Assembly (NCBI GenBank): GCA_004835665.1
Contig: RBKR01000020.1
Span: 1,116,001-1,180,000, forward strand
Source: Phoma sp. XZ068
Taxonomy: Eukaryota > Ascomycota > Dothideomycetes > Pleosporales > Didymellaceae
Length of the DNA stretch: 64,000 nucleotides
Reading direction: 5' to 3'
Part shown: positions 10,936 through 22,374 of the stretch, in pieces
Layout of the letters: each line of letters begins with the position of its first letter
Numbering within the stretch: position 1 is the stretch's first letter
Translations under genes and position numbers: made by a program
The notes under the pieces: generated by a model
What the model saw: the letters and a program-made list of their open reading frames with translations, nothing else
Databases searched by the model: none
What the model was told of the DNA's origin: nothing

Positions 10936-12594
10936 AAACCCCGATCTATCGCACCTCAGAATGTTCGTCCTTTATAAGGCTGCTGGGGTGTGATTGTTGG
11001 CTCCCGCTACGAGCACAGGCATCCCATCTCAGATGCTAGGCTATAGAATTTACGAGTAATTTCTAATAGAGTTGATTATAGAAAGGAGTCACCCAAAGTG
11101 TGTTTTGTGGGCCTTTAATACGCTGCAAGCCTGATGAGAACGTGATAAACGGCAGTTCGTGGTTGAATTCATGATCGCCGTGCGTGCTCAACATTCGGTG
11201 ATTTCGGCCACACTTCAACAGCGAATCTATTATCGAATTCGAGTAAACATTTTCTTCCTGAGATCAAATTTGCCTTCAAGCAATTTTGATGTAGCAGTTG
11301 GGCAGTTCCGACTGGTATCGTATCGTAGCCATTTACAGTTCATCATGCACGAGCGCTTGTTCGTAGTAGTTATTCTGGTGGAACCCCCATCCGTTTACCT
11401 CCAGAGATACTCTCAATACTTGAGTCCCTGGTTCTGTAGACATCGTAAAGATCTGCGGTAGAAATGAGAGGCACGAGTTCGACGCCGAATACCAGCAAAG
11501 AGCAGTTGATGCACAGTCATTTCCTGCCCCGCTCTGAGTTGTGCACTGCGACATCTCTTAAGAGAAAGCGGTCGCCCCTAACTTTAAACAGGCCATTCAA
11601 ATTGTAATAACAGAGAAATTGGCCTTTCTCTTGTTTCTCTCTCGGCCTCTTGGATATTGTGCTCAAGATCCCAATGGCATGGCGCATACTCGTGTCTGGA
11701 ATGGAAGAGCCCTTCTCCAATCTTCCAATCCGTGCATGACCTTTCGACATGCCGTTCTATGACACTGATTATGATACCTGCAAAGTCGGCAATACGAGGG
11801 TCATAACGCACGAAGCAATTGCGATGTAGAAGCAAGAAGTGGCTTACTTCGTGAGTGATACTAAGACGATTCATATCAGACTCTAAAGTTCTCTCCTAAT
11901 ATGCTTAGAGTAAGAAAAAGGATTAAAGGGGCAGGATACCGTATTTATTTTTTACATGTCAGGGTTGAGAGCGGGCTTGATGAAGATATTGGCTTTGGCA
12001 TCGTCAAAACACAGACATGACTAGGTGTCACTGGCGACCATGACTCCGGCAACGCAGTCGTGGCCATATAAAATGACTAATCGGGAGTGGATTGTTGTCC
12101 TCCGCGTCTTCTTTCAGCAAAGGCTCGTTGTTGAAGACCGACGTGAATCCTTGCAGGGCTTTGGCTGCTGTGCATACCTAGTTATCAAGGTGTAATGTTC
12201 ATTCGGCATCACTTTGTACTCCAGAAAGCAAATTGTTGATATCAAATCGGCGTTTCTGACTTAGAAACCTAGGTAAATGTTGGAGTTCCTGCCATTGCGA
12301 GTTGTCGCATCGTCTTCGCCATTCAGCCGGTGGGTCGTCCCCACGCACTTTGAAACGATCCAGATTGCATCACTTTAATTAAGCAAAGTAGTACCGACAT
12401 TTAATTAATGAAGTGCCGAATTTGATAAACCACTTCAGTCCATAAGCACCAAAGCTTTGATCAACGATGAATGCACTGATATACATCATACAAGCCTATG
12501 ACGCTTGTGGGACATATATAAAGGAGCAGAGCATACAGCAATTACGCCAGTCCAAGCATTCCCCGTAGACTTTGCAACTCGACGGCTCTCGACC
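10936..12594. other. Intergenic region, no gene seen; holds the lactonase promoter
   Basis: About 1.65 kb. Short ORFs (up to 100 codons) lack coding character. Near 12,370-12,417 lies an imperfect inverted repeat (CACTTTAATTAA ... TTAATTAATGAAGTG). A TATA box precedes the downstream gene. Confidence 0.5.
12515..12523 (+). promoter_or_regulatory. TATA box of the lactonase-like gene
   Basis: TATATAAAG lies 72-80 nt before the ATG at 12595, a normal spacing for a fungal TATA promoter. Confidence 0.55.
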
Positions 12595-13804
12595 ATGCTA
12601 TCCTCCCATTCTCTTCTTGCGGCGCTATTGAGCAGTGGTGTAAGCGCAACCACCCTCTATGCGACTCACTACTCTGGCACAATCAACACTTTGAACTTCG
12701 ATGGAAAGAGCTTGACACTGGCCAAGTCAGCAGAAAGCGGAAGTGATCTCCCTAGTTGGGTCACATTTGACGGTTCTGGCAAGACACTGTACATCGCAGA
12801 TGAAGTGTCTTGGGGTGGATCATCAGGGAACCTGACTTCGTTCTCTGTCAGCAGCACTGGCGCTCTTACAGAGGCTGGAAAAGGCACAACGGCAGTTAGT
12901 GTGGTGGCATCGACCCTGTACGGAGGATCAGATGGAAGATCGTTCATCGCCAACGCGCACTAGTGCGTGTCCCCCTCTCACCCTACAATACGTGTAGCTG
13001 CTAACAGTGGACAGCGGATCAAGTCAGATTTCAAGCTTTAAACTTCCTCTTAATGGTGCTCAGCCCCTACAGACATTGAAATACACGATGAGCGGTCCAG
13101 GAAAGAACCCAAATCGCCAGGAAGCCCCGCACCCGCACCACGTTTTCACTGACCCAACAGGAGGTTACTTGATCGTGCCGGACCTTGGAGCAGACCTTAT
13201 CCGAATCAACCGCATTGATCGCAATACTGGAAAGCTGACAGAATGTGGCACTGGCAAGCCGGTACCAGGCACAGGTCCCCGTCACGGGGCATTCTGGGGC
13301 TCTGGGTCGGCTACCACACTATTCATTGCAAACGAGCTGTCCAATTCGATATCGGGATGGAAGGTCGCTTACCCATCAAACCCCACAGGATGCCTGACAC
13401 TTACGGTGCAGGATACATTGACACCCTACCAGGGCAACGCTGCTGCACCTACCGGAACCAAGGTCGGCGCTATCAAAGTCAAAGATAACTTCGTCTACAT
13501 CTCAAGCAGGAACGACAAGAAATTCTCTGGAAATGATTCGATTACGCAATACACCATCGGCTCAGGTGGAAAGATCACTTGGACTGCGAACACAAGCAGC
13601 TATGGAACGTACCCGAGGACATTCGATATCAGCAAGGCAGGCGACTTTGTCGCTGTTGGTGACCAGACAACTAGCAATGTTGCAATTGTGGCAAGGGACA
13701 CTGCGACAGGTCGATTGGGAAATTTGGTTGCCACTTTGAGGGTAGGAGCCGCAGGAACACCCGAGGGTCAAGATGGACTGAGTGCCGTAGTATGGGCGGA
13801 ATGA
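12595..13804 (+). CDS. Secreted lactonase-family seven-bladed beta-propeller
   Basis: Exons 12595-12962 and 13015-13804 with a 52-nt intron (GTGCGT donor, CTAAC branch) give 385 residues. An upstream in-frame ORF extension exists, but the ATG at 12595 starts a clean signal peptide (SSHSLLAALLSSGVSA). The mature part has repeated propeller strands: LYATHYSGTINTLNF, LPSWVTFDGSGKTLYIADE, HPHHVFTDPTGGYLIVPDLG, GPRHGAFWGSGSATTLFIAN, YPRTFDISKAGDFVAVGDQ. These are the hallmarks of the Lactonase/6-phosphogluconolactonase-like family (3-carboxymuconate cyclase-like proteins). The HPHHV and GPRHG histidines match the conserved central-pore residues. Secretion argues against a pentose-phosphate role; an extracellular lactone or muconate substrate is possible but not shown. 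Confidence 0.8.
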
Positions 13805-14280
13805 GCATAGAACATTTTTAATCTTACAGTATCGATAATCGGAAGCAATTTTATCTTTGACCTCAACTTCAAGTTTATTCCCCACTGATCTTACTCACGC
13901 TACAGCGGCGGAGGCTAGCACAAGAATCAGAGGTGCCGAACCTCTAATTACTTCGTTTCCCTTACGAGGAGTTGTGCAGAAAACAAAAAGTGGAAAGCAA
14001 CAGTGAAGGTTTGCTGCGGGTTTCTGCGCAAACGACACTAGGCTTTATTCTGTTGCCGAATCTCTTCAGCCTAAGTGTCGTGAGGGCTAAGCTATTTTGC
14101 TTTGCGGCAGCAGTAGTTGTAAACCTGCCTGCGCGCAACTGCAGCAAAGCCAATGCATCGGAATCGCAGCTAGTAGAAACCTTGTACGTCATAATGCTCT
14201 AAGCGTCCCTACGGCGTCGTAACAAGGTCCCAGTACATCTCCTGTTCCAAAGCTCTTTGAGCAGTATAGACTTCACCACA
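13805..14280. other. Convergent 3' intergenic region
   Basis: The lactonase-like gene (plus) and the Ato-type transporter gene (minus) end towards each other here. Nothing else was recognised. Confidence 0.5.
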
Positions 14281-15275
14281 TCATTCACCATTAACAACTG
14301 CCTCCTTCTTTGGAAAGACCTTACTGCTTAGATCCAGAACAGGTAATGGGCATGGGATGCCGACAGCCTCACAAGCGGTGAGAATGGCAAGATACCAGCC
14401 GCAGACCAGACCAATGAACCCAAAGCCTCCAGCAATATGCAGCAGCTTGTTGATGTGCTCGACATCAGCTTCGGTTGTAGCATGTCCAACTCGGAAGTCT
14501 GCAGCAGCGACGAAGGAGAACAGCATGATGAGACCAAAGAATGTCAGTGTGAAGAAGACGTTGACGCGGAAGGTACCCATGAAGAAGACGAAGCTGGCAA
14601 TGGCCCTTGGAGGTGGTCAATCGGTGAGTCCGAAGACACATGCTGGGAGATTGCTCACATTGTCACGTTATGAAAACCCTGAGACGAATTGTATGCAGCA
14701 CTGTGAGCACCACCCAGTTCAGCAAAGGGTGCAGTTGTCTGATGGATCGGATCTTGGGTGTATGCGAGGCTGCCCCAGTGGCTACCGTAAATTACAAAAA
14801 CCGCCATCGGAAATGCTGAGTTGATAATCAGCGATTATACTCAACGTAATCCGGACTGTACTTACTGTTACCAAGGATGAACTCGGCCACACCTGCAAGA
14901 TTCATAGCGATGCATCCAAAGAAGTAGTAGTCACCACTCAATCCTATGAGACTTTGCGGAGCTACCGCACCTTGGAAGCCGCAGAGGAGTAGGACAGTTG
15001 ACGTGTATGGGATCAGAAACCCGATCAGTCCGAGCAGCGTTGGGTTACCTGAGAGACAGTTAGACTCGTCTTTCATGGAGACTGTTAATACAATACATAC
15101 CAAATCGTTTTGCGAAATCACCACGGTGGGGCGCCGATGGTTGGAAGAACAGACGTTCATACTGCTCTGAGCTCAGCTGGACGGTCACTTGACGACTGAG
15201 CTCAGCACCATTGCCAACGAAGTTGTGTCCGTTATGCTCGCGCATCTCATGGTCGGTCTTGTTGATGTCAGACAT
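14281..15275 (-). CDS. Acetate/ammonium transporter of the Ato (GPR1/FUN34/YaaH) family
   Basis: Four exons on the minus strand: 15275-15101, 15048-14866, 14815-14659 and 14593-14281. The introns of 52, 50 and 65 nt have GTATGT, GTAAGT and GTGAGC donors. The protein is 275 residues, the normal family length. After a polar N-terminus (about 58 residues, ending in DFAKRFG) comes the family signature NPTLLGLIGFLIPYTST. Six membrane segments follow, including GDYYFFGCIAMNLAGVAEFILGN, MAVFVIYGSHWGSLAY, FFTLTFFGLIMLFSFVAAADF and LLHIAGGFGFIGLVCGWYLA. Family members carry acetate or other short carboxylates with protons, or take part in ammonium export. The start at 15275 is chosen because upstream codons in the same frame (VNHRLQHLD) do not look like this family. 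The segment between TM3 and TM4 (SAAYNSSQGFHNVT) carries a possible glycosylation site. Confidence 0.85.
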
Positions 15276-16616
15276 GGCGTAGGGTCTGAGGGAACGAAGA
15301 TAAATGGGAGCAGTCACAGCCTTGGGATCAGCTAAAGTTGAGATCAGATCCAGGTGTTGGAGGCGATGATTGACCAACGATACCAGGTAGACGGAACCCA
15401 GAGATTTTATTGCTGCGCCAAAGGAAGATGCGCATGGTGAGAGATGGCGTCCCTACCTCACCTCGTCATCGTCTCTACGGGCTGCCGAGGCAAGAAGGGG
15501 GCCCAGGCGAAAATTCCCCAGTTCCCCAGGCTCTCCGTGTGCTTGCTCCACATCTGTCTCGCCTTTGTGTGGAGGTAGTACGGGGTAGTGGGTCATAATG
15601 TGTCTTCCGACAAAATGGTTGGTGGAAATGTCACTGTAGTCGAGCAAGCTTCCCAGGTTCAAGCTTTTGTCAAGCACCGGTGGCGTCGTGAAGCACCCGC
15701 TCCGCGGGTCGGCAAGTGCAAGGCGGTCCAAAGAGGAAGGTGACGTTATACAAGCTATCGTGTCACTCTTGACGTACGAGTCCCAAATCTCGCATTGTGG
15801 CTTTTGTGGGGGTCGGTCTGTCGCTCCATTCACATCTAAATGCGAACAGACGGGTCCAGCATCGCTATGGCCAGAAAGCGTAACCTAGAGACAACCGTTC
15901 TGAGGAAACTGGGTGGACTTAAAACGTCATGTCAAGTCTCCAGACTTCTGTGCGTGTTATCCCTGGGCCGTTCGCGTGGCCGTGAGCCGCAAGTGTCGAT
16001 GATCACAGCTAGAGCAAGGTCTAGTCGAGCGGGCAAACTCGGCATGAAAACGCCACACAGCGTGTCTGCGTGGTAGTCAAGGGTCAACGCGTGTTGGTCT
16101 GTGTTGTGTGCAAAGAACAAACTCAGGTTGATTCCATATAGCTTAAAACACACAATTCAGCTTTGTGATGTTGGGTCGCAAAAAGAGGCCGAGATGACAG
16201 CGACTCAAAATTCAGGTGAAGTGAATGTCCTTGAGCCGAGGAGGCTTCGGCTCCTTCCGCTTTGACTGTCAGATTCACCTGGGCAGTGTGGCCGCTTGAC
16301 TCATGTGCGCAGACAGTCCATCAGGGAATCTTTCTCTAAATGTCTTCTACTCCGAATGCGGCTATCTAGATAATATTAGACTGATGTTCCATGGTAGCTG
16401 CGCGCTTGCCTACTGCAAAATGCTCGACCACGGGAACCCCCATACCTAGGTACGTCGATCTTGATACGCTGAAGACTTTCGCGGCTGTTGACCTCACCGA
16501 CTACACAACTCGACCTTATAGTATTGACTGACGGACCAGGAAAGCCAAAACTATGCCCCGTGACTGACAATGGGTACGCCGTTGCACGCTCTGATAGCCT
16601 CTCGCTGTGTGCTTCT
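15276..16616. other. Intergenic region upstream of the Ato-type gene, no gene seen
   Basis: 1.3 kb holding the promoter of the Ato-family gene on the left and the 3' flank of the orphan gene on the right. ORFs of 60-126 codons overlap on both strands without coding features. Confidence 0.45.
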
Positions 16617-17468
16617 TTACGCAACCACAACACCGTTGGCGACAATTGGCGGCCACACTGCGACTGCGCGACCACGAAAGCCTTCTATTGCGAGTGCTTC
16701 CAATGCATCCCTTTCTGCTGTCATCAGTCTCGGCGCTGCAGACCCAATTGTGATCGAACCCTTCATTCCGTGTGGTATCTTTCTTACACTCGTGGAGTCA
16801 CCATACAGGTAGAGCCACAGCCAATCGTGACGAAGAGTTGCAACTGTGCTCCAAGGCATGTTCACCCAACCACCGCCTGGCGCTACACTCTTGTCTCTGT
16901 CGCTATGCATCCACAAGCAATCTTGGGCAGCTGTCCCGGCAGCGAAATTGCTCATACCGTACGCGTTATCGTAGTACTCCAACATGTCGTTGGGGACGCT
17001 CGGTATCTCAGGCACACATTCGTAGTGATAGCCTCGCTGTTTCCAAGCCGTCGCGGCATTCGTGCGTGGATCGGCAGCAGCAGGTGCTGGGGGGTTGCCG
17101 AAGCAGACAGTCAAGCCACAGCTCATAACACCCGCCACAATCTGAGTTATGGGAGGCTGACTGCTCATCGGGACTGGCAACCTTTCGCCAGTGATGCAAG
17201 CATACCGCCAGAAGTTTGTAAGGTTATTGTCGGCCATGAGGCGTTCCAGGCCAGCATTGTGCGCATAACGTACGGTGTAATGCAACGACTCCGGACTTGG
17301 CGTATTAGATAAAGGAATGGCAAGTGAAGTGGAGGTTGCCGGAACTATGTGCTTGTTTGAAATGTGGACCGCCTGATCACCCAGCATCGTGGGTACGACG
17401 TGAATTCCCTCCGGAGTTTTGTTGGCCGCCATGATGTACGTTGGAATAGTGACCTGAACTACCACCAT
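16617..17468 (-). CDS. Unrecognised 283-residue protein (tentative)
   Basis: A single open frame of 283 codons on the minus strand that I do not recognise. It has no signal peptide, no long hydrophobic segment and no known motif. It is rich in Gly/Ala/Pro and tryptophan (for example APGGGWVNMPWSTV and HDWLWLYLYGD), which looks more like a folded protein than chance translation. The opposite strand is also open for 274 codons (16488-17312), so one of the two must be a shadow; the minus frame has the more protein-like composition. No intron is needed to keep it open. An N-terminal exon upstream of 17468 cannot be excluded. It lies between the Ato-type gene and a methyltransferase, all on the minus strand. 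Confidence 0.35.
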   Translation of the reverse strand: MVVVQVTIPTYIMAANKTPEGIHVVPTMLGDQAVHISNKHIVPATSTSLAIPLSNTPSPESLHYTVRYAHNAGLERLMADNNLTNFWRYACITGERLPVPMSSQPPITQIVAGVMSCGLTVCFGNPPAPAAADPRTNAATAWKQRGYHYECVPEIPSVPNDMLEYYDNAYGMSNFAAGTAAQDCLWMHSDRDKSVAPGGGWVNMPWSTVATLRHDWLWLYLYGDSTSVRKIPHGMKGSITIGSAAPRLMTAERDALEALAIEGFRGRAVAVWPPIVANGVVVA

Positions 17469-18237
17469 ACCCCCATGCCCTCATGCCCTCATATAGACCT
17501 TTTGGCTCACACCAACCATGTGATTCTACCTTGATGTGTGGCTGGGCGAGACTGTTCTTGGTCCCAAACTTGGCCTGCTAACGCGAGGGGGTTCGCTAAT
17601 TGCTACCGAAACAACAATTATTTCAAGCTTTGGGGCGGCGGTGGCGGCAAAGCTTCGCGTGCCTTGCTCAGCCCTGTGGTCGGATTTGACTCCGGGTCTC
17701 AGCCGCACGTAGTTCTGCTCAGGTGCGCTGTGTCACACCAACCAAGTAGCAACAGCACAACTTCAGTACCCTCCCGAGGTCAGTCTGGCCGTCGGCTGAC
17801 TCAGTTCCGCACATAGCTTTCGCGTCACGATTGGCGATGCCTGTGGCGCCGCACCTTTACGGTTTAGATCCGCATTCGTCTGAGGCCTCATAACAAGGAT
17901 AGCTCGATCGAGACCCTGATAATCTCGGTCGGACTAGGACTATGCGGACGGTCTCAGCTTGCCTATAAAGTACTCCGCCAACCAGCATAGATGACTTCGC
18001 TATAAACACAGGCCTTCCTAGTCTATGGCAGAAGGGTACTTGGCACGCTGCTACGACGAGTGAAAGGGTGTCTGGAAAAGATGCACTAGTGGAGGTAGCT
18101 TATGGTATTGTCATACTGAAACTGCAAGTGTAATTACTGGCGCAGCTTCAGAGGGATTACGATTTCGTGGTACTGTACTGATTGCACTGGCTGGCATTGC
18201 TGTAACCTATTTACTGTGAACGCGGGACTCTTCGCTA
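17469..18237. other. Intergenic region, nothing recognised
   Basis: About 770 bp between two minus-strand genes. It includes repeated CATACCCCCATGCCCTCATG near 17,465-17,490. No other structure was seen. Confidence 0.45.
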
Positions 18238-19210
18238 TTAGAGTATAGTCGTAGTCCATTCGAGTACTCCATAAGTGTCTCCCATGATCTTGCATCTCTC
18301 CTCATCACAACCCCAGTCGCTCCATGGTTTCCAGCTTGTGGTGACCCGCAGGTTCAGATTCAGGGTGTTTCCAACTTCCTTCCACAGTCGCTCCAGGCTT
18401 GTCGCATTGTGCTTGAATGCCTCCGGACCAGTACTTCTTCCTTTTGTCAAGCCCTTCATATCCGCTGTACCTTCAGTCTTAGATGAGCCAACAATTGCAC
18501 CAATGATCAAAGCTCCAGGTCCTGTGGAATATTGCACGAGCCTCTGGCAAGCCCTGACTGCTCTGTACCAAGGAAATTGATGCAATATCGCAGAGCACCA
18601 AACGATGTGCATCTTTCCATCCAGCAATTGCGCAGCTTGCGATGAGCTATCGCTGTCTAGAATATCGCCGACGAGGAATTGTCCATTCAAGTCGAATCTG
18701 TCAGCATCGCAAAACAATTCGTTACCGAGAGGCAGAAAATCGATGATATCCAGTCCGAACAGGGAGGCCTGTGGAACGCCCGCAAAGTGTAACGCACGCA
18801 GATCATGGCCAATGTAGCACCCGACATCTAGGAACTTTGCATCTAGTGAAGATTTCAATCGAGTGACGACCTCATCGTAGGCAGAGTGATAACCTATCCA
18901 CGGAACGAGGAACACGAACAAGCCTGTGCATGGGTAGGCTCGGATATCCCAGAGCTTGGATCTGACGGATTTTATATGTGGGACAACTTCATCGGCAGGG
19001 ATTTTGCTGTATGTCTCGAACAGTGAACGGACCTGGAGGGATTCAGAAATGCGTTTCGCACAGAGCGTCTGAAGGCTACTTGGGCAATCTTACCTCAGGT
19101 AACAACTGACCTTCTACATCCTCAACATACCACGGAAGGTCATAAGCTTTCAGCTTGACATAAGAAGGATCCGATTCGTTGATCTGAGGCGTGCTGTTTG
19201 TGGCTGACAT
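18238..19210 (-). CDS. SAM-dependent methyltransferase, AusD/Trt5-like
   Basis: Two exons, 19210-19094 and 19032-18238, with a 61-nt intron (GTAAGA donor, CTCCAG acceptor), give 303 residues. The first exon supplies the family N-terminus (LKAYDLPWYVEDVEGQLLPE). After the splice come ETYSKIPADEVVPHI, then IRAYPCTG and the SAM site FLDVGCYIGHDLRALHFAG, with the acidic residue in LFGLDIID. A further conserved block is MHIVWCSAILHQFPW. This arrangement matches the methyltransferases of fungal meroterpenoid and polyketide clusters (AusD, Trt5). These methylate carboxyl or hydroxyl groups of small molecules. No prenyltransferase, cyclase or synthase lies next to it, only an MFS transporter, so its substrate is unknown. 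A TATATA-type sequence lies about 80 nt upstream. Confidence 0.8.
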
Positions 19211-20121
19211 TGTGAAGGAGACGTAAGACTGGAAGCAAAGATAGATTGAGGAAGGAGCTACTTAAATGACGCTCGCAAGGTGTGGCCATATATAATGGGA
19301 AGAACCTAGCCTTGTGAAGTTCGCGCCAGAAGCTTGGTCGTGAGATGAGCACTAGGGCTAGCGCGCTCCGCAAACGCTTTGCTAGAAAGCGTCTCATCAT
19401 GCGACTCGACACTGACATGGTTTAATTACTGGTTGGAGACGAGGTGATAAGTTAAATCATCAACATGCATTCGCAGTAGAGGATCTCCAGTTTCCACAGC
19501 CGGTCTTTGCACACTACAAACACTGCGAAGTCAACATACAAGCCATTGATGAGTTTCCTCAAAGTCTGCTGCGAAATCCTGCTGAGCTCGCTAGAGTGCT
19601 TGCAGACTTGCGGAGTGTGTCAAGCTTGACGAAGTCACGTGAACTCACCTTCACCGTCGATGTTGCTGCTTCCGGATACGTCAGGTTGACAACCTCTCCT
19701 TCTACTACCAGAAAAGTGAGGAAACTACGCTATAGCATTAGTGGCTTTTTAAATGCATCTTCAATCTTTGACAGTGTCCTTATTATCTACCTGCAATAAC
19801 CTGCCAGATCTCTAGACACATCGTTGTCAATAGCGCCTCCTAAGCCTTCGTAATGGTTAGGAAACAAGTGGAGTCTTCTACTCTTGAAGCGTAGCTGGTT
19901 GAAAATGCCGCTTAGCTTACGCGACCATCGAATCGTCACTAAGAGATCCCATAAGTCTGTGTTTGAAACGCACTGAATGGTGTTTATGTTATACCTATAT
20001 CTGCAACGTAGCTAAACCCCTGTGAAGCTTAATATCATAATATCTTATCAAGTTATCAGATTCTATTATAGGCTGTATCTGTTTAATCTATCTTCTAATT
20101 GTACTTCGGAAGAGTTTCTTC
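19211..20121. other. Intergenic region, nothing recognised
   Basis: About 900 bp separating the methyltransferase start from the 3' end of the MFS gene. A TATATAATGG-like element near 19,288-19,297 probably serves the methyltransferase (minus strand). AT content rises near 20,000-20,110. No gene was seen. Confidence 0.45.
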
Positions 20122-21681
20122 TTAACCCTCTTTCTTCCTATTAGAGTTATTTGTATCCAAGGCATTTGGCTCAGAGGCATTCGGCTCAGGTGCTTTAGAT
20201 GGCGTAGGCGCAAATTTGGACCGCTCTCTTATAGGCCCACCAAACTTGTAGAAGATGAACGGAATGGGCGCGAGCAGACAGGCGACACCCGCAATAAGCG
20301 ATCCACCGCCACCCACCCCAAGAGCTTCAAACATGTACTGGGTGAACAAGGGAGCGGCAGCTCCAGCGGCTGAGCGCACGACGGTGTTTGCTGCCAATGC
20401 GCTCGCAGCGTACATGAGATACGTGTCTGTCAGATAGTTGAGATAGGCCACAAAGATGAGCAGGATGGAAGTCGAGAGGAAGACTCCAGCCAGAGTAGGA
20501 AAGATCCAAGGTACACTGTTGTACTCTCCAGTCCAGGCAAACCAGAACATAGTGATTGGAAACATAATGCCGCCCAGCATGGCGACGGGGAGACGGTCTT
20601 CCGGAACGCCCTTGTGACCAGATTCGGCCTTTTTCCTGTCTCGAGCTGTATTTGCAAAGATGATGCCTCCACCAATGACGGCACCAATGGCAGTCCCAAG
20701 CAGCGGCAGCTCACCGACGCCGGAGTTCCAACCTCGCTTTTGCTGGAAGACGATGGGGTAGATGGTGAAAAGCATGTACAGCAGGGCGTAGACTACCGCA
20801 AGATAGACGGCGACGGCGAACGAGATAGGGTCGATGAGAATCCTCCAGGGTCGAGTAAGCGCGACATGGAACATAGACCCCAGGGTTCTGTCCGTTACTT
20901 CGACTGGTGCCTTGACATACTCATGCCCAGGAATCTTCAAGGCTCTGATGCGCTTGGCTTTGTTGCGGAGCACGATGGCGGGTAGTGTCTCTGGGATTGT
21001 GAACATCAGCAGCTCGGTGATGCCACCTAACCAGAGAAGGACGTAGAAGCACCATCGCCAGTCCTTTTTCAGCTCCAGAAAGCCCGATATGACAGGTCCA
21101 AGCGCGGGACCGATGAAGGTCATCATGGAAAAGGCAGCCATTGCATTTCCACGCTCAAGGGGTCCCCAAATGTCCGCCAATACGCCGGGTGCATTGGAGA
21201 GTGGAGCACTTGCAAACGTCCCAGTCAAGAACCGACCCACAAGGAGCCCACCGAAATTGGGCGTGAAGGCGCAGAGGAAGTTGAACGCCAGATACAGGGT
21301 GAAGGTAATGTAGAAAATGTATCTGCGACCAAAGAACTCTGAAAGCGGCGCAAACACCAAGGGCCCAGCGCAATAACCAAGCAAAAATAGAGTGATCACC
21401 AAGCCGGTAGCCTCGGTGGAGACATGCAGGTCAGTTGAGATGGACTCGAGCGTGCCAGATGGGCTGGACGATGCGAATGTAGCATTGACAACCAAGATAA
21501 CCGAGACTACAGTGATGTACCATCTTCGTGCAGTGGACCAGTTCTTGGGGTTCTCAATGTCGTTAGGGCCGAATTCTAGGAGGCCATCGTTATTGACATA
21601 AATCGCCTCGGAAGCCTCTATGTCGCGGGTCTTGTATGGCTTCGCTGTTGGCCGTGACAGGAAGCGTTCGAGCTTCTCCAT
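20122..21681 (-). CDS. MFS transporter, drug:H+ antiporter-1 type (12 TM)
   Basis: An intronless 519-residue gene. The N-terminal cytosolic part ends in GPNDIENPKNWSTARRWYIT, a motif typical of the fungal multidrug/polyamine DHA1 transporters. Motif A appears as GPLVFAPLSEFFGRRYIF and motif C as GPALGPVISGFLELKKDWRW. About twelve hydrophobic segments are visible, with a long charged loop between TM6 and TM7 (RNKAKRIRALKIPGHEY). The tail is rich in Asn/Pro/Glu (PEPNASEPNALD). It should act at the plasma membrane as a proton-driven exporter of small molecules. It may serve the neighbouring methyltransferase product, or act in general resistance; the sequence cannot tell. Confidence 0.85.
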   Translation of the reverse strand: MEKLERFLSRPTAKPYKTRDIEASEAIYVNNDGLLEFGPNDIENPKNWSTARRWYITVVSVILVVNATFASSSPSGTLESISTDLHVSTEATGLVITLFLLGYCAGPLVFAPLSEFFGRRYIFYITFTLYLAFNFLCAFTPNFGGLLVGRFLTGTFASAPLSNAPGVLADIWGPLERGNAMAAFSMMTFIGPALGPVISGFLELKKDWRWCFYVLLWLGGITELLMFTIPETLPAIVLRNKAKRIRALKIPGHEYVKAPVEVTDRTLGSMFHVALTRPWRILIDPISFAVAVYLAVVYALLYMLFTIYPIVFQQKRGWNSGVGELPLLGTAIGAVIGGGIIFANTARDRKKAESGHKGVPEDRLPVAMLGGIMFPITMFWFAWTGEYNSVPWIFPTLAGVFLSTSILLIFVAYLNYLTDTYLMYAASALAANTVVRSAAGAAAPLFTQYMFEALGVGGGGSLIAGVACLLAPIPFIFYKFGGPIRERSKFAPTPSKAPEPNASEPNALDTNNSNRKKEG

Positions 21682-22374
21682 GTTGGCAGGCGTTGGTAAA
21701 GGTGGGGGAAGGTGAGAACGAGGTTAGGTCTTTTTCACTGCTTGGCTCGACGTCTGTACACATATTGAAACTAGCGGCTATGCTGATGATGAAATGGATT
21801 CGGCCGAACATGGTTTGTCAGGATTCGTCGTTACGCAGTGCAGATCGCGTGCGGAAAGCGGCAATCGGACGGCTAGCGTGGAGCCACAATATCTAGCGCT
21901 GATTCACGACGTCAACAAGTTTTCGGAGACGGAGATAACGCGAAGTCGAAGTCCAGGCGGCCAGCCTTATTAAAGCCTCCAAGTGTGCGATGGCCATTCA
22001 ATGACCAGATGTATGCGAGGGATGAGTCGAAGAGAATAGTTGGAGTAGTAGCGACGCAAGATCCTAAAGCGTGGAGGACCAGATGTATATGCCACGCACC
22101 ACTTCGCGGCCGCGTTTCCTCCTTGCGTCCATAGACTCGACACCAATCGCCATTTAAATGGCTTCCACCAAGATTACCTTCTCACTCAACAACAGTGTTG
22201 TCTGGCAAACATCTTGTAACACTTAAAAGCGCTGGTCATGCTAATGCTGTGAAACGGCGAAGAGAAAAAGACCCAGTATAAGGATGTTCTTCTATTGTCT
22301 TCTTTCTAGACTAAATGTGCCCCTCGCTAGTATAAAATACTACTTAGTAGGCCATAGTTCTCTTACTCATTTGC
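21682..22374. other. Intergenic region between MFS gene and urea amidolyase 3' end
   Basis: About 690 bp with the MFS promoter at its left end. No gene was recognised. Confidence 0.45.

Noticed and set aside
16488..17312. 274-codon plus-strand frame
   Set aside because: Antisense to the 283-codon frame; its translation (RTLHSVWYLSYTRG, HRDWQPFASD) has shadow-like composition and no motif.
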